From: Jingweiarchaeum tengchongense
GTDB taxonomy: Archaea; Nanobdellota; Nanobdellia; Jingweiarchaeales; Jingweiarchaeaceae
Length of the DNA: 50,621 nucleotides
NCBI GenBank assembly: GCA_038874075.1
Contig: JAVZDD010000007.1
Location: forward strand, 1 to 50,621
Direction: 5' to 3'
Each line of letters begins with the position of its first letter. Positions within the stretch are counted from its first letter, which is position 1. The position numbers and the translations under genes are program-made. This document shows, piece by piece, positions 41,074-49,700 of this stretch. The notes beneath the pieces were generated by a model that was not told the DNA's origin, ran no database searches, and saw only the letters and a list, made by a program, of their open reading frames with translations.

Positions 41074-41649
41074 ATGAGACAGGAAAATATACTCCAAAAT
41101 ATAAGAATGGTTCTAATTGACCCAGTAAAATTTTTCGAAAAACACAAAACAAAAAATTGGATGGAACTTGTGAAGTTGGTTGCTATTCTAGAAGTAGTCC
41201 CAACAATCATATTTACGATCTTTTTGAACGTACGTCCATTTATTTTTAGACATATGTTTGGACTTGGAATTTTTTGTCTACCGTTAATTTACTTAATTTT
41301 ATTCGTAACCGGAATATTTGGACTGTTAATTGGTTCGATCATACTTCATATGGGTGTATATATAATAGGTAAACATGGATTGATAAAAACAGCTACAGTA
41401 AATACATATTCTTATGTGCCTCTATTATTGTTTTTTTGGATCCCAGTCATAAATTTGATAATACCTGTCTGGACCATCGCACTACAGATCATTGGGATAG
41501 CAAAGCAACATAAGGTAGAATATGTATCAGCAATTCTTGCATTTATATACTCATCAATAATATTACTCATCATATTTGGGGTGGTGGTTCTATCTTTATC
41601 CTCAATACTATTTCCATTCTTGATGGCACTCTTACCAGCCAGAATTTAG
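41074..41649 (+). CDS. Yip1-domain membrane protein
   Basis: A 191-residue protein with five hydrophobic segments after a basic cytosolic N-terminus (VLIDPVKFFEKHKTKNW). The pattern DPxxFF at the start, then five helices with a GVYIIGKHGLIKTATVNTYSYVPLLL segment, is that of archaeal Yip1/YIPF-like proteins. Function unknown. It follows ThrRS by 38 bases. Confidence 0.82.
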   Translation: MRQENILQNIRMVLIDPVKFFEKHKTKNWMELVKLVAILEVVPTIIFTIFLNVRPFIFRHMFGLGIFCLPLIYLILFVTGIFGLLIGSIILHMGVYIIGKHGLIKTATVNTYSYVPLLLFFWIPVINLIIPVWTIALQIIGIAKQHKVEYVSAILAFIYSSIILLIIFGVVVLSLSSILFPFLMALLPARI

Positions 41650-41652
41650 CAA

Positions 41653-42009
41653 TTAGATTAGAACAGTAATTATAATCACGAGTACAAAAAAAAGCATTTG
41701 TAATTTAAATATCTCAAGTAGTACCAGTATCTCTTTCTTTTTGTTGATCAATAGAATACTAGAAATTAAAGTGCCTTCTAGTATATTGAATATAGAAATT
41801 AAACTTGCTAGAAGAATCGTTGGATTAAGTACATACAGTGATTTAACCATATTCAAAAGAATGAATATTGTTCTCTCATATTTTAATTTTTTAAGAAATT
41901 TTAATTCGGATAAGCTATACTTTGCTATTAGAAAACCAAAGAATTCAGCAAGTAAGATTAAAATGATTGAAATTGTGAATTTATCCATCATATTTTCTAA
42001 AAAATTCAT
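41653..42009 (-). CDS. Hypothetical membrane protein, 118 aa
   Basis: Three hydrophobic stretches (TISIILILLAEFFGFLIA; NPTILLASLISIFNILEGTLISSILLI; LLEIFKLQMLFFVLVIIITVLI) separated by basic loops. No recognisable motif. Divergent from the 42070 gene and convergent with the Yip1 protein, with a three-base gap. Confidence 0.55.
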   Translation of the reverse strand: MNFLENMMDKFTISIILILLAEFFGFLIAKYSLSELKFLKKLKYERTIFILLNMVKSLYVLNPTILLASLISIFNILEGTLISSILLINKKKEILVLLEIFKLQMLFFVLVIIITVLI

Positions 42010-42069
42010 ATTTTTATTCTTTATTTATCGTAATAAAAAAATTTAAATCTAAAAGAAATACACTAGGAT

Positions 42070-42477
42070 ATGGACCAAAGGATCCCGCTTGTCCTCTCGA
42101 CCATTGCACTTATTTTTTCATTATTACTACCAATCTCAATTTACATTGGTACAAAATTTTATGTCAGCAAATTTATACCTCAAATTGACTCAACAATTAG
42201 TTTTTTAGAAAAATTTTCTAAAGGTGGGATAGAAATGAACATACCAGTATCAACTTCTTTCAATTTATCTAAAAAAACATCTTTTTATATTAACAAAACA
42301 ATTGTGATTAATGGTACACCATACGAATTAAATGAAGAGATACCTGTCGATGTTGATATGGTAATACCAATAGAAACGAATGTAAATTTAAAAATAAATG
42401 CATCTCAGTTGGGTATGAAAGATCAAGTTGATGCAATTTTATTTTTATTGAGAAAAATTAAAGATTTCGCGAGTTAG
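42070..42477 (+). CDS. Membrane-anchored protein, 135 aa
   Basis: A single N-terminal transmembrane anchor (LVLSTIALIFSLLLPISIYIG) followed by a beta-rich, Thr/Ile-rich exterior part (INKTIVINGTPYELNEEIPVDVDMVIPIETNVNLKIN) and a short basic helical tail. Looks like an exported, membrane-tethered small protein; function unknown. Followed by the UPF0173-type hydrolase gene with a GGGGGGTG ribosome-binding site. Confidence 0.6.
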   Translation: MDQRIPLVLSTIALIFSLLLPISIYIGTKFYVSKFIPQIDSTISFLEKFSKGGIEMNIPVSTSFNLSKKTSFYINKTIVINGTPYELNEEIPVDVDMVIPIETNVNLKINASQLGMKDQVDAILFLLRKIKDFAS

Positions 42478-42489
42478 GGGGGTGCTAAA

Positions 42490-43131
42490 ATGGAAATAAG
42501 ATTTTTAGGGCATGCAAGTTTTCTAATTTCATCGAACAATAAAAACATATACATTGACCCATACATTATTCCAAAAAATCCATTGAAAGCAGATGTAATA
42601 TTAATCACACATGAACATTACGACCATTGCGCAACCGAAAACATAAACAAGATAAAAAAAACAGATGCCACCATCATCGCTCCGCAGGCTTGCAAAGGTA
42701 AATTATCTGGAAATTTAAAAATAATTAATGTGGGAGAAACAGTCAAATTAGATTGGATTAGCATTAAAGCAGTGCATGCTTACAATCTAAACAAAAGTTT
42801 CCATCCAAAAAATAAAGGGGTTGGGTTTGTAGTTACAATTAATAATAAAAAAATATACCATGCTGGTGATACTGATTTCATACCTGAAATGAAAGAATTA
42901 GTGAGAGAAGCAATTACGGTTGCATTGCTTCCGATTGGAGGTACTTATACGATGGACTTAGATGAAGCAGTGAATGCGGCAATTGAAATCAAACCTTCTT
43001 ATGTAATACCAATGCACTACAATTCGTTACCAGAGTTGAAGGCGAATGCAATGGAATTTAAAGAAAAGGTTGAGAAGAACAGTGCAATAAAAGTAATTGT
43101 TCTGAAAGAAGGAGAAAGTACAAATATTTAA
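42490..43131 (+). CDS. Metal-dependent hydrolase, UPF0173/MBL fold
   Basis: A 213-residue metallo-beta-lactamase-fold protein. FLGHASFLI opens it, zinc motif 2 is ITHEHYDHC, and further ligands are in YHAGDTDFIPEM and PMHYNSLPE. The layout matches the UPF0173 (YtkL-like) family, whose substrates are poorly known. Stop overlaps the convergent mevalonate kinase stop as TTAA. Confidence 0.9.
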   Translation: MEIRFLGHASFLISSNNKNIYIDPYIIPKNPLKADVILITHEHYDHCATENINKIKKTDATIIAPQACKGKLSGNLKIINVGETVKLDWISIKAVHAYNLNKSFHPKNKGVGFVVTINNKKIYHAGDTDFIPEMKELVREAITVALLPIGGTYTMDLDEAVNAAIEIKPSYVIPMHYNSLPELKANAMEFKEKVEKNSAIKVIVLKEGESTNI

Positions 43132-44150
43132 TGTAGTCTAGTACCTTCAACTCCAATTTTGCTAATGAATGAATTATATCCTTTTCTTTTATACATTTTA
43201 ATCAATTCAAATATTTGTTTAGCATCCCTTGCCAATACGATGCAGCATCCACCTCCCCAACCACCCGTTGGTTTTGCTCCAAGCGCTCCATTTTCAATTG
43301 CAACTTTTATGATGTGGTCTAGTTTTTTTGTTGAAATTTTAAGTTTTCTTAATTCGTAGTAATACTGGAACATCAATTTACCCAATGCTCCCAAATCTTT
43401 GCGATTCAATGCGTTCAAAAATTCCATTGAAATTTCATTAAGTTTGTCAAGAATGTCATCAACAAATTCTCTGTTTTTTTCTCTTTGTCTTCTTATATGA
43501 GAAACGGTTTTACTGGTTTTTGCTGTTTCTCCGCTATCCACAAAAATTAATGGTAGCTTAAAATTGATTTTTAACTTTTTCACACCTTCTGACTTTTTAT
43601 ATTTTATGAAACCACCATATGTTACAATTGAATTGTCTATACCAGAAGGTGTTCCAGCATGCGCGATTACATCTCCATCGTAAGCTAAATCCGATATCTC
43701 CTTCTTTTTAAGATCAACATTTAAAAACTTCGAAACCGCTAAAGCAGTTGAAGCGAAGACAGCAGAACTTGAACCTAAATTTTTAGGAATATGTGATCTT
43801 ATCCTTATTCTCATTGGTTTATATTTGTGCTTGTACATTATTCTAAAAATTATAAAATAAATTGGTGAAAGTGGGTCAAGCTCACATATCTTTGCTATTT
43901 CATCAAAACATTGCTTTTTTTTAATCTTCTCAATTTTTCTAGAAACACTGTACAATACTTCCTTGCTTAATTTCTTTTTTATTCCTAAATTTATCGCATC
44001 TATAAGAATGTCTCTACCACCCGGAAGAGCGGTAACAAAACATCTTTTACCGATACTCGCTGCTATTCCAAGCTTTCCATAAACTACGGCATGTTCACCA
44101 ACAAGGATCACTTTTCCAGGTGAACTGGCGATTATTTTTCTAGTTGGCAT
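43128..44150 (-). CDS. mvk: Mevalonate kinase
   Basis: A 340-residue GHMP kinase. Motif 1 is SSPGKVILVGEHAVVYGK, the ATP-binding motif 2 is IPKNLGSSSAVFASTALA, and motif 3 is GAKPTGGWGGGCCIVLA; the AHAGTPSGIDNSIVTYGG segment specifies mevalonate kinase. It phosphorylates mevalonate to mevalonate 5-phosphate, the substrate of the dehydratase-decarboxylase pair at 10.2-13.0 kb. No phosphomevalonate kinase or diphosphomevalonate decarboxylase is seen, consistent with the archaeal branch of the pathway. Confidence 0.96.
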   Translation of the reverse strand: MPTRKIIASSPGKVILVGEHAVVYGKLGIAASIGKRCFVTALPGGRDILIDAINLGIKKKLSKEVLYSVSRKIEKIKKKQCFDEIAKICELDPLSPIYFIIFRIMYKHKYKPMRIRIRSHIPKNLGSSSAVFASTALAVSKFLNVDLKKKEISDLAYDGDVIAHAGTPSGIDNSIVTYGGFIKYKKSEGVKKLKINFKLPLIFVDSGETAKTSKTVSHIRRQREKNREFVDDILDKLNEISMEFLNALNRKDLGALGKLMFQYYYELRKLKISTKKLDHIIKVAIENGALGAKPTGGWGGGCCIVLARDAKQIFELIKMYKRKGYNSFISKIGVEGTRLH

Positions 44151-44209
44151 TTTAATTGAATATTTAGTGTGATTTTAAAAACTTTCATTTATAGAATAAA
44201 TTGCAGCGA

Positions 44210-45082
44210 CTACTTAATCATGCTAATCAGTTTATAAATTAATCTTGCTGCAAGAAACTCAGTTACATGGTTTCCGGGCAAAGGTAACACTTCAACGACA
44301 TCAAAACCAACAATCTTAGAGTTTTTAGATATTTCTTTCAATATAAACAACATTTCATTCCATTTCAAACCATTTGGTTCTGGAGTTCCAACACCTGGAG
44401 CAATGCTAGGATCAAGTGAGTCAAAATCAATACTTAAATAAACTTCTTTACCTTTTATTTTTCTCACAATTTCTTTCATCACTATTGCTAGTTTTCTTTT
44501 GTCTAAAATGTGTTTATAATAAATTGGAATATTATTTTTCTTAGCAAATTCAAACTCTTCTTTACTAATTGACCTAACACCAATTTCAATCAAGTTTTTA
44601 TTATGTTCGAAAATTCTTTTCATCACGCATGCATGTGAGACCTTGCTCCCTTCATATTCTTCTCTCAAATCGGCATGTGCATCGATATTTATGAAGTAAA
44701 CCTCTTTTGGAAAAGCAAGAGCTGCGCCAAGTGTAATTGTGTGTTCGCCACCTAATAAAATTGGTAATTTTTTCTTATCAAGTATGTCCTTCACAACTTC
44801 ATAAATTCTCCTAACCATCGCCTCACTATTCCCGCGGACTGGTTCTATTTCATCAATTGTGCAAATTCCTTTCTTATGGGCCTCACTCTCTGTTTCTACA
44901 TCAAATAGTTCAACTTGTCTTGATGCTTTAATTATCTCTAGTGGTGCATTCCTACATCCAGGAACATAAGAAGTTGTAGAGTCGTATGGTACTGGAACCA
45001 CTACAAATTTGGATTTATCAAAATTTGAAAATTCCTCTTCTAAGCCGAGGAAATTGAATGGCAAACCATAAATCGTTTTCAT
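44210..45082 (-). CDS. speB: Agmatinase (ureohydrolase)
   Basis: A 290-residue ureohydrolase with the manganese ligands in LGGEHTITLGAA, FINIDAHADLRE and LSIDFDSLDPSIAPG. This family cleaves agmatine to putrescine and urea, or acts on agmatine-derived substrates. Its ATG overlaps the stop of deoxyhypusine synthase as ATGA, tying it to the hypusine pathway. In some archaea deoxyhypusine synthase uses agmatine and an agmatinase then removes urea; the operon arrangement fits that route (inference). Confidence 0.92.
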   Translation of the reverse strand: MKTIYGLPFNFLGLEEEFSNFDKSKFVVVPVPYDSTTSYVPGCRNAPLEIIKASRQVELFDVETESEAHKKGICTIDEIEPVRGNSEAMVRRIYEVVKDILDKKKLPILLGGEHTITLGAALAFPKEVYFINIDAHADLREEYEGSKVSHACVMKRIFEHNKNLIEIGVRSISKEEFEFAKKNNIPIYYKHILDKRKLAIVMKEIVRKIKGKEVYLSIDFDSLDPSIAPGVGTPEPNGLKWNEMLFILKEISKNSKIVGFDVVEVLPLPGNHVTEFLAARLIYKLISMIK

Positions 45083-46131
45083 AGTCTCATCTTTTCATAT
45101 TTGATTTCAACGGTATTATTGACCCAGTTGAATATAGGCACTAATCTTCTCAGCTTTTTAAATTTTTCACTTAAAACATGTGAGATAAACGGTAAGGCAA
45201 TTGTTGCATCGCAGTAACATATTGCCTTCTTAGCTTTTTTTCCTATTTTTCCCCAACTCTGTGCCTCTTCAAATGTGCAACCACTCAGCCCACCCCATTG
45301 CGGTGAATCAGTTGTTATTTGTACTGCATAACTATGACTTTTATCATGTCTTGTCTGGTAGCCAGCAATCACTGCTGTTTGTTGTATGAAATTTTTTGGT
45401 GTTCCCCCACCAATATAAATGACACCAGTAGCCTTCGCTTTCTCAGTTATTCTCGCACTTTCATTCACATCTTTAATTGAATCAACAATTATCCGCTTTC
45501 CTCTTCTCCTATTTGCAAACATTATCGAGAAACCAATTGAGCTGTCACCAAATGCTGGACAAAAAATAGGAACATTTTGTTTGTAAGCGCTAATTAAAAT
45601 TGAATTCTTATCCCTTGCTACCTTGCTCAATGTTTTACCAAGCAAATACAACACTTCTCGGGATGAATATGGATAATTGTCTTTTAGTTGACTCGCAAAT
45701 TCTTTCTCTATCCATAAGTCAACTTGATAAAATTTATCTTCATTTGCTAGCACATCGTATATTCTATCTACCCTGCACTTTCTTAACTTATTATCATCCA
45801 TTAAATGTGAGCCGACAAAATGTTTTTTCCCAAGTGCCTCAAAGCAATCATGATACAGATTGGCGCCAGTAGATACAAGTACATCAATCATCCTTCTTTG
45901 TATGAAGTAACTAATGATTCTCCTCATCCCAGCTGGTACCATTGCACCTGAAAGTCCAAACCAGATTACCAAGTGCTTTTTCCTGATCATCCTTGTCCAA
46001 ATATCAGTAATTTCTGCTAGCTTTCTACCTTGAAAACCAGTGTAGAGCATCTCTTCGCTTAATTTGTTAATTGGCTTATCAGGATAAACTTCAATTGGTA
46101 GTGTTGGTTGTTTCAAAAATTTATGCTTCAT
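45079..46131 (-). CDS. dhs: Deoxyhypusine synthase
   Basis: A 350-residue NAD-dependent enzyme that modifies a lysine of translation factor aIF5A. MLYTGFQGRKLAEITDIW, a GLSGAMVPAGMR motif, STGANLYHD, the FCPAFGDSSIG region and SPQWGGLSGCTFEEAQSWGK with the catalytic lysine all match the family. Its donor is classically spermidine, but the coupled agmatinase gene suggests agmatine. The upstream region carries a 9-bp inverted repeat (46146-46174). Confidence 0.94.
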   Translation of the reverse strand: MKHKFLKQPTLPIEVYPDKPINKLSEEMLYTGFQGRKLAEITDIWTRMIRKKHLVIWFGLSGAMVPAGMRRIISYFIQRRMIDVLVSTGANLYHDCFEALGKKHFVGSHLMDDNKLRKCRVDRIYDVLANEDKFYQVDLWIEKEFASQLKDNYPYSSREVLYLLGKTLSKVARDKNSILISAYKQNVPIFCPAFGDSSIGFSIMFANRRRGKRIIVDSIKDVNESARITEKAKATGVIYIGGGTPKNFIQQTAVIAGYQTRHDKSHSYAVQITTDSPQWGGLSGCTFEEAQSWGKIGKKAKKAICYCDATIALPFISHVLSEKFKKLRRLVPIFNWVNNTVEIKYEKMRL

Positions 46132-46145
46132 GTGGTATAGAAAAA

Positions 46146-46174
46146 ATAAACTAACTTATATTTTTTTAGTTTAT
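46146..46174. repeat. Inverted repeat between deoxyhypusine synthase and a small membrane-protein gene
   Basis: Arms ATAAACTAA (46146-46154) and TTAGTTTAT (46166-46174) are exact reverse complements with an 11-base spacer rich in T. Fifteen bases upstream of the deoxyhypusine synthase ATG, it could be an operator, or a hairpin ending the 45-aa gene; a T-rich spacer makes either possible. Confidence 0.4.
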
Positions 46175-46181
46175 CTGTGTG

Positions 46182-46319
46182 TCACGTAACATTCAATGGG
46201 ACTTTTTTTAATTGCATTGCAAATGTGAAAAAAAGGATTACATAGATGAGTATAACAAACCCTATGACAAACGCAAGAAAGTAAGTAAATGCTTTTATTC
46301 CAAACATCTTCTGTACCAT
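46182..46319 (-). CDS. Possible 45-aa single-pass membrane protein
   Basis: An uninterrupted frame from ATG 46319 to TGA. One long hydrophobic segment (YFLAFVIGFVILIYVILFFT, residues 13-32) lies between a short basic N-terminus and a basic tail (QLKKVPLNVT). Located between the deoxyhypusine synthase and proteasome-chaperone genes, otherwise a 264-base intergenic space. Small single-pass proteins are frequent here, so it is plausible, but there is no family match. Confidence 0.4.
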   Translation of the reverse strand: MVQKMFGIKAFTYFLAFVIGFVILIYVILFFTFAMQLKKVPLNVT

Positions 46320-46395
46320 ATTCAAATTATTGATTTTGAATAAGATAAAACTTACGTTCAAAACATATTTAAGTTTATATCATTTTTATTAGAAT

Positions 46396-47121
46396 ATGAC
46401 AAGAGTCAGGATAATTGCAGATGATTTTAAGCCAAAAAATCCAATTGTCATTGAAGGATTCCAAGGTTTTGGTCTTGTTGGCGTGATAGCCGCTGAATAT
46501 CTAGCTGATAAGTTTAACATGCGACAAGTTGGTCACATAGAATCAAATGCGCTACCGGCAATGGCACTTTTGATAAATGGTGAAGTTAAATTCCCAATAA
46601 GAATATTTGCAGATGATAAAAATGAGTTGGTTGTCTTTGACTCAGAACTTCCGATACCTCAACACCTTGCTTATGATATCGCAAAAGAAATTGCTGAATG
46701 GGCGGAAAAGAACAATGCAAGACAAATCATATGTCTTGAGGGCTTGGCTGTTCCCACCACACCTCAAGAAAGTAACGTTTATGGCATTGCAAATTCAAAA
46801 GAGCTTGAAGAAAAAATAAAGAAAAAGGTAAAGATAATTGATAATGGAATCATCATCGGTGTAAGTGCTGCTTTACTTCTAGAATGTCAATCAAGAAATA
46901 TACCTGCAATTTGTTTGATGGCAGAATGTCATTCAGAATTCCCAGACGGAAGAGCTGCTGTAAGCGTGTTAAGGGCTTTATCGGATTTATTAAATCTTAA
47001 ATTGGATGTTTCACCCTTAGAAAAGGAAGCTCTCGAAGCGCAGAAAAAAATAAAATCAATCATTGAGAAAGCAAAAAAGATTGGCGAAGTCGGAGAAAAA
47101 CCTGAAAGAATATATGGTTAA
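46396..47121 (+). CDS. PAC2-family proteasome assembly chaperone
   Basis: A 241-residue protein with the PAC2 core: NPIVIEGFQGFGLVGVIAAEYLADKF, HIESNALPAMALLINGEVKFPIRIF, and GIIIGVSAALLLECQSRNIPAICLMAE. The C-terminus ends RIYG, which fits the HbYX pattern (hydrophobic, Tyr, any) that docks in pockets of the 20S proteasome, so it may be an archaeal PbaA-type factor that assembles or activates the proteasome. Convergent with the Nudix gene, sharing TTAA. Confidence 0.92.
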   Translation: MTRVRIIADDFKPKNPIVIEGFQGFGLVGVIAAEYLADKFNMRQVGHIESNALPAMALLINGEVKFPIRIFADDKNELVVFDSELPIPQHLAYDIAKEIAEWAEKNNARQIICLEGLAVPTTPQESNVYGIANSKELEEKIKKKVKIIDNGIIIGVSAALLLECQSRNIPAICLMAECHSEFPDGRAAVSVLRALSDLLNLKLDVSPLEKEALEAQKKIKSIIEKAKKIGEVGEKPERIYG

Positions 47122-47513
47122 CCCTTGTGCTCCAGCGCCTTCAAATAGTTCATTACTCGAACATCAATTGATGTTGTAAAGTATTTAACTACTTCTGTTG
47201 GCTTAACCCACTTCAATTCTTTTAAATCCCCACCTGCTCTTAGTGAACCAGCAACCATCTCAACTTCATAATAAAATAAAGTGATCTTTGAACATTCGCT
47301 TGGTACCCTACTAAAAAGAAATCTTTTAATCCTTATGTCTAAGCCTGTTTCTCTCTTGAATTCCCTCTTTAAACCAATTCTTGGACTTTCTTCGTCACTT
47401 ATTTTTCCTCCAGGAAAAACCCATGTAAGTCTTGGTATAAGGAAGTCTTTTTCCTTTCTTCTACCAATCAGAACCAGACCATTTAAAAATAAAATACCTA
47501 ACGCTACCTTCAT
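47118..47513 (-). CDS. Nudix hydrolase with altered Nudix box
   Basis: A 131-residue Nudix protein. The box reads GGKISDEESPRIGLKREFKR then ETGL: compared with GX5EX7REUXEEXGU, the first of the paired glutamates is an arginine (REFKRE). The remaining glutamates are present, so metal binding may be altered rather than lost. The LKWVKPTEVVKYF segment after the box resembles GDP-mannose hydrolase or phosphohydrolase members. Substrate unknown. Confidence 0.85.
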   Translation of the reverse strand: MKVALGILFLNGLVLIGRRKEKDFLIPRLTWVFPGGKISDEESPRIGLKREFKRETGLDIRIKRFLFSRVPSECSKITLFYYEVEMVAGSLRAGGDLKELKWVKPTEVVKYFTTSIDVRVMNYLKALEHKG

Positions 47514-47595
47514 ATACTAACCCATTTTCCATTTATTTTGGCATCCATAAAGTAATTAAAGCAATACATATTTATTTCTTTTTTGAAGGCTTAAA

Positions 47596-48084
47596 ATGGT
47601 AGATTTTACACCAATATTCAATTTCCTTTGGAGACATCAGATTAGTGGTATCTTCTTTGTTTCTTTTTTTGGTTCACTCATTTTTCTTCCTTGCCCACTT
47701 GATTTTTTTATTATTGGAGCAATTGCGATGGGTATGGATGCATTTCAAGTACTTATTGCAAGTTCGGTGGGTGCAATATTGGCCTCAATAGTAAACTATT
47801 TTATTGGTCTATTACTCGAAAAGAAATTCATTATAAAATACGTCTCAAAAAAAGACTTAAAGAAAACTGAAAATTTTATGGAGAAATATGGACCACCAAT
47901 CATCATAGGTGTTTCAGTCACACCACTTTCAATTGACATATTCTCAGTTATTGCTGGAAGTACAAGGATGCATTTCGGATTGTTCTTGATCTCAATAGTG
48001 ATTGGTAGGGTCCTGAAGAATATACTTTTAATCTATGGTGGTAGTGAAATAAGAAATATATTTTTACATAGATTTATATCTTGA
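47596..48084 (+). CDS. DedA/VTT-domain membrane protein
   Basis: A 162-residue polytopic protein. FFGSLIFLPCPLDFFIIGA is the DedA entry loop, SVGAILASIVNYFIGLLLEKK the central re-entrant and helix, and TPLSIDIFSVIAGSTRMHFGLFLI the second re-entrant region. VTT/DedA proteins are thought to be lipid scramblases or flippases for carrier lipids. Shorter than bacterial DedA, as common in archaea. One base from the convergent TldD gene. Confidence 0.88.
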   Translation: MVDFTPIFNFLWRHQISGIFFVSFFGSLIFLPCPLDFFIIGAIAMGMDAFQVLIASSVGAILASIVNYFIGLLLEKKFIIKYVSKKDLKKTENFMEKYGPPIIIGVSVTPLSIDIFSVIAGSTRMHFGLFLISIVIGRVLKNILLIYGGSEIRNIFLHRFIS

Positions 48085-48085
48085 A

Positions 48086-49612
48086 TTATCTATCAAAAAC
48101 ACGTACTTGAATGAATGGGATGAGTGCCATCGGTGTGAACTGGGATGAAGGCACGTCATCGTTCCCGTACCATAAACCGGGATTATCTTTAATGCATTTA
48201 CCCATCTCATAGACCATCATGTTCTCATTTGAAAGCTGTATTTTACCTAATAATTGATAAATACCTGAAGAGAAGAGATGTATGTTTTTAATTGGTAACA
48301 AGTTCCCATTTTTATAGAGATAAGTTTCTGGTGATAACTCCATTTCATAACCATTATGACCCGCACCAACAATAAAATGGGCCGAGAATGAATTAACCTC
48401 AGCCATATTTTTGAATGTTACAATAGTATCATTTTCGCAGGCTTCACACATTTCTTCCAAGGTCTTAAATCCTTCTTTATCAGGCAGTACATGCGTCACG
48501 CTCATCCTTGGTATTGGAATTGCTCCGACTTCTTGAAATCTTGCATTACCTACTTCTTTTCCATCAGAGTACTTTGAACCTAAGGTTCTACCAGTCACAA
48601 TTCCATTTTGGATTAAAACCTTCCTTTCTGATTTGAACATCTCATCATCGTAGTCAAATCCACCGATCAATCTCTTTCCTTCAACTTTTATTTTTGGATC
48701 ATCAGCTAATGAAAGATTCTCAGATATTTTATCTCCTTTCTTGAAGAGTGGTGTTTCGTGGTATGGGGGTTGTTCTTTTGTTATTCTTTCAATTCTTACT
48801 TCTTCTTCAAATGGATGACCTATTATTTCGTGTGCCCATGTAGAGAATGGTGTTATCACATCATACAATCCGTTTTGTATTTTAATTTGATTTTTTTTAG
48901 ATTTAATGGCAATTTCATACAATGAACTTGATAACTCAGAAAATGATCGAGCATTTTTTATTCTAGATTCTAATGTGACATCTGGGGTGTATTTGATTAA
49001 TTCCTCTATTCTACGTATATCACTGTTACTTCTTGGTATTATTCCAATAAATCTCTGGATGCTTTGTTCTGGTGCAATTTCCACTTTTATTGACGTAATG
49101 AATTGGGGTTGCCATCGTAAAACTTCGATGTCATTTGTGTTCATGGAAAAGGAAACCAAATCATTCAAACCATATCCTGTAATTACTTGATATTCAGCGT
49201 CTTTAATGTCAGATGCGTTTCTCAATTCCTCAGTCAATTCTCTAGGAACGGAGAGTTTTTTGATTTTCTTTTGAATAAAACTTTTTTCTGGAAAAATAGA
49301 TTTTTCTGGAATGCGAATTGCAATCGGATGCAGGTCCTCGTTACACCCATCAATTAATCTATGAAGTTGCGATTCATTTAATTCACTCGTCCCAGTCGAA
49401 AATGAACCACTGTAAAGTAAATTGTTACGAAGCACTTCAAGTGTGCCAATTAATTGTAAATGTGGAATCTTAAGAGAGAATCTTTTTCCATTACTGAACT
49501 CTTCCTCTTTATTCCTTGAAATGGAAATTGTAAACGAGGAATATTTAGCATCTTTATAGTTACTAAGCAATGCCTTGATTGGTTTCTCAGCTATGTTGAT
49601 TAACTCAGACAT
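48086..49612 (-). CDS. tldD: TldD/PmbA-family metalloprotease
   Basis: A 508-residue protein. The zinc motif is FSTWAHEIIGHPFEEEVRIE, the HExxxH site of TldD, and downstream segments DDPKIKVEGKRLIGGFDYDDE, GRTLGSKYSDGKEVGNARFQE and HFIVGAGHNGYEMELSPETYLYKNG match the catalytic C-terminal domain. TldD pairs with the inactive TldE/PmbA to degrade unfolded peptides or mature peptides in bacteria; no partner gene is seen here. The N-terminal domain is divergent but colinear. The start (MSELINIAEKPI) has no strong ribosome-binding site. Confidence 0.9.
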   Translation of the reverse strand: MSELINIAEKPIKALLSNYKDAKYSSFTISISRNKEEEFSNGKRFSLKIPHLQLIGTLEVLRNNLLYSGSFSTGTSELNESQLHRLIDGCNEDLHPIAIRIPEKSIFPEKSFIQKKIKKLSVPRELTEELRNASDIKDAEYQVITGYGLNDLVSFSMNTNDIEVLRWQPQFITSIKVEIAPEQSIQRFIGIIPRSNSDIRRIEELIKYTPDVTLESRIKNARSFSELSSSLYEIAIKSKKNQIKIQNGLYDVITPFSTWAHEIIGHPFEEEVRIERITKEQPPYHETPLFKKGDKISENLSLADDPKIKVEGKRLIGGFDYDDEMFKSERKVLIQNGIVTGRTLGSKYSDGKEVGNARFQEVGAIPIPRMSVTHVLPDKEGFKTLEEMCEACENDTIVTFKNMAEVNSFSAHFIVGAGHNGYEMELSPETYLYKNGNLLPIKNIHLFSSGIYQLLGKIQLSNENMMVYEMGKCIKDNPGLWYGNDDVPSSQFTPMALIPFIQVRVFDR

Positions 49613-49700
49613 ACTTAAAAAAATGAAAGCATCATTTATTAATTTTACTACTTAATAGGAGATAAATATAAAAAAATAGGACAATTGATTAAAAGTGTGT

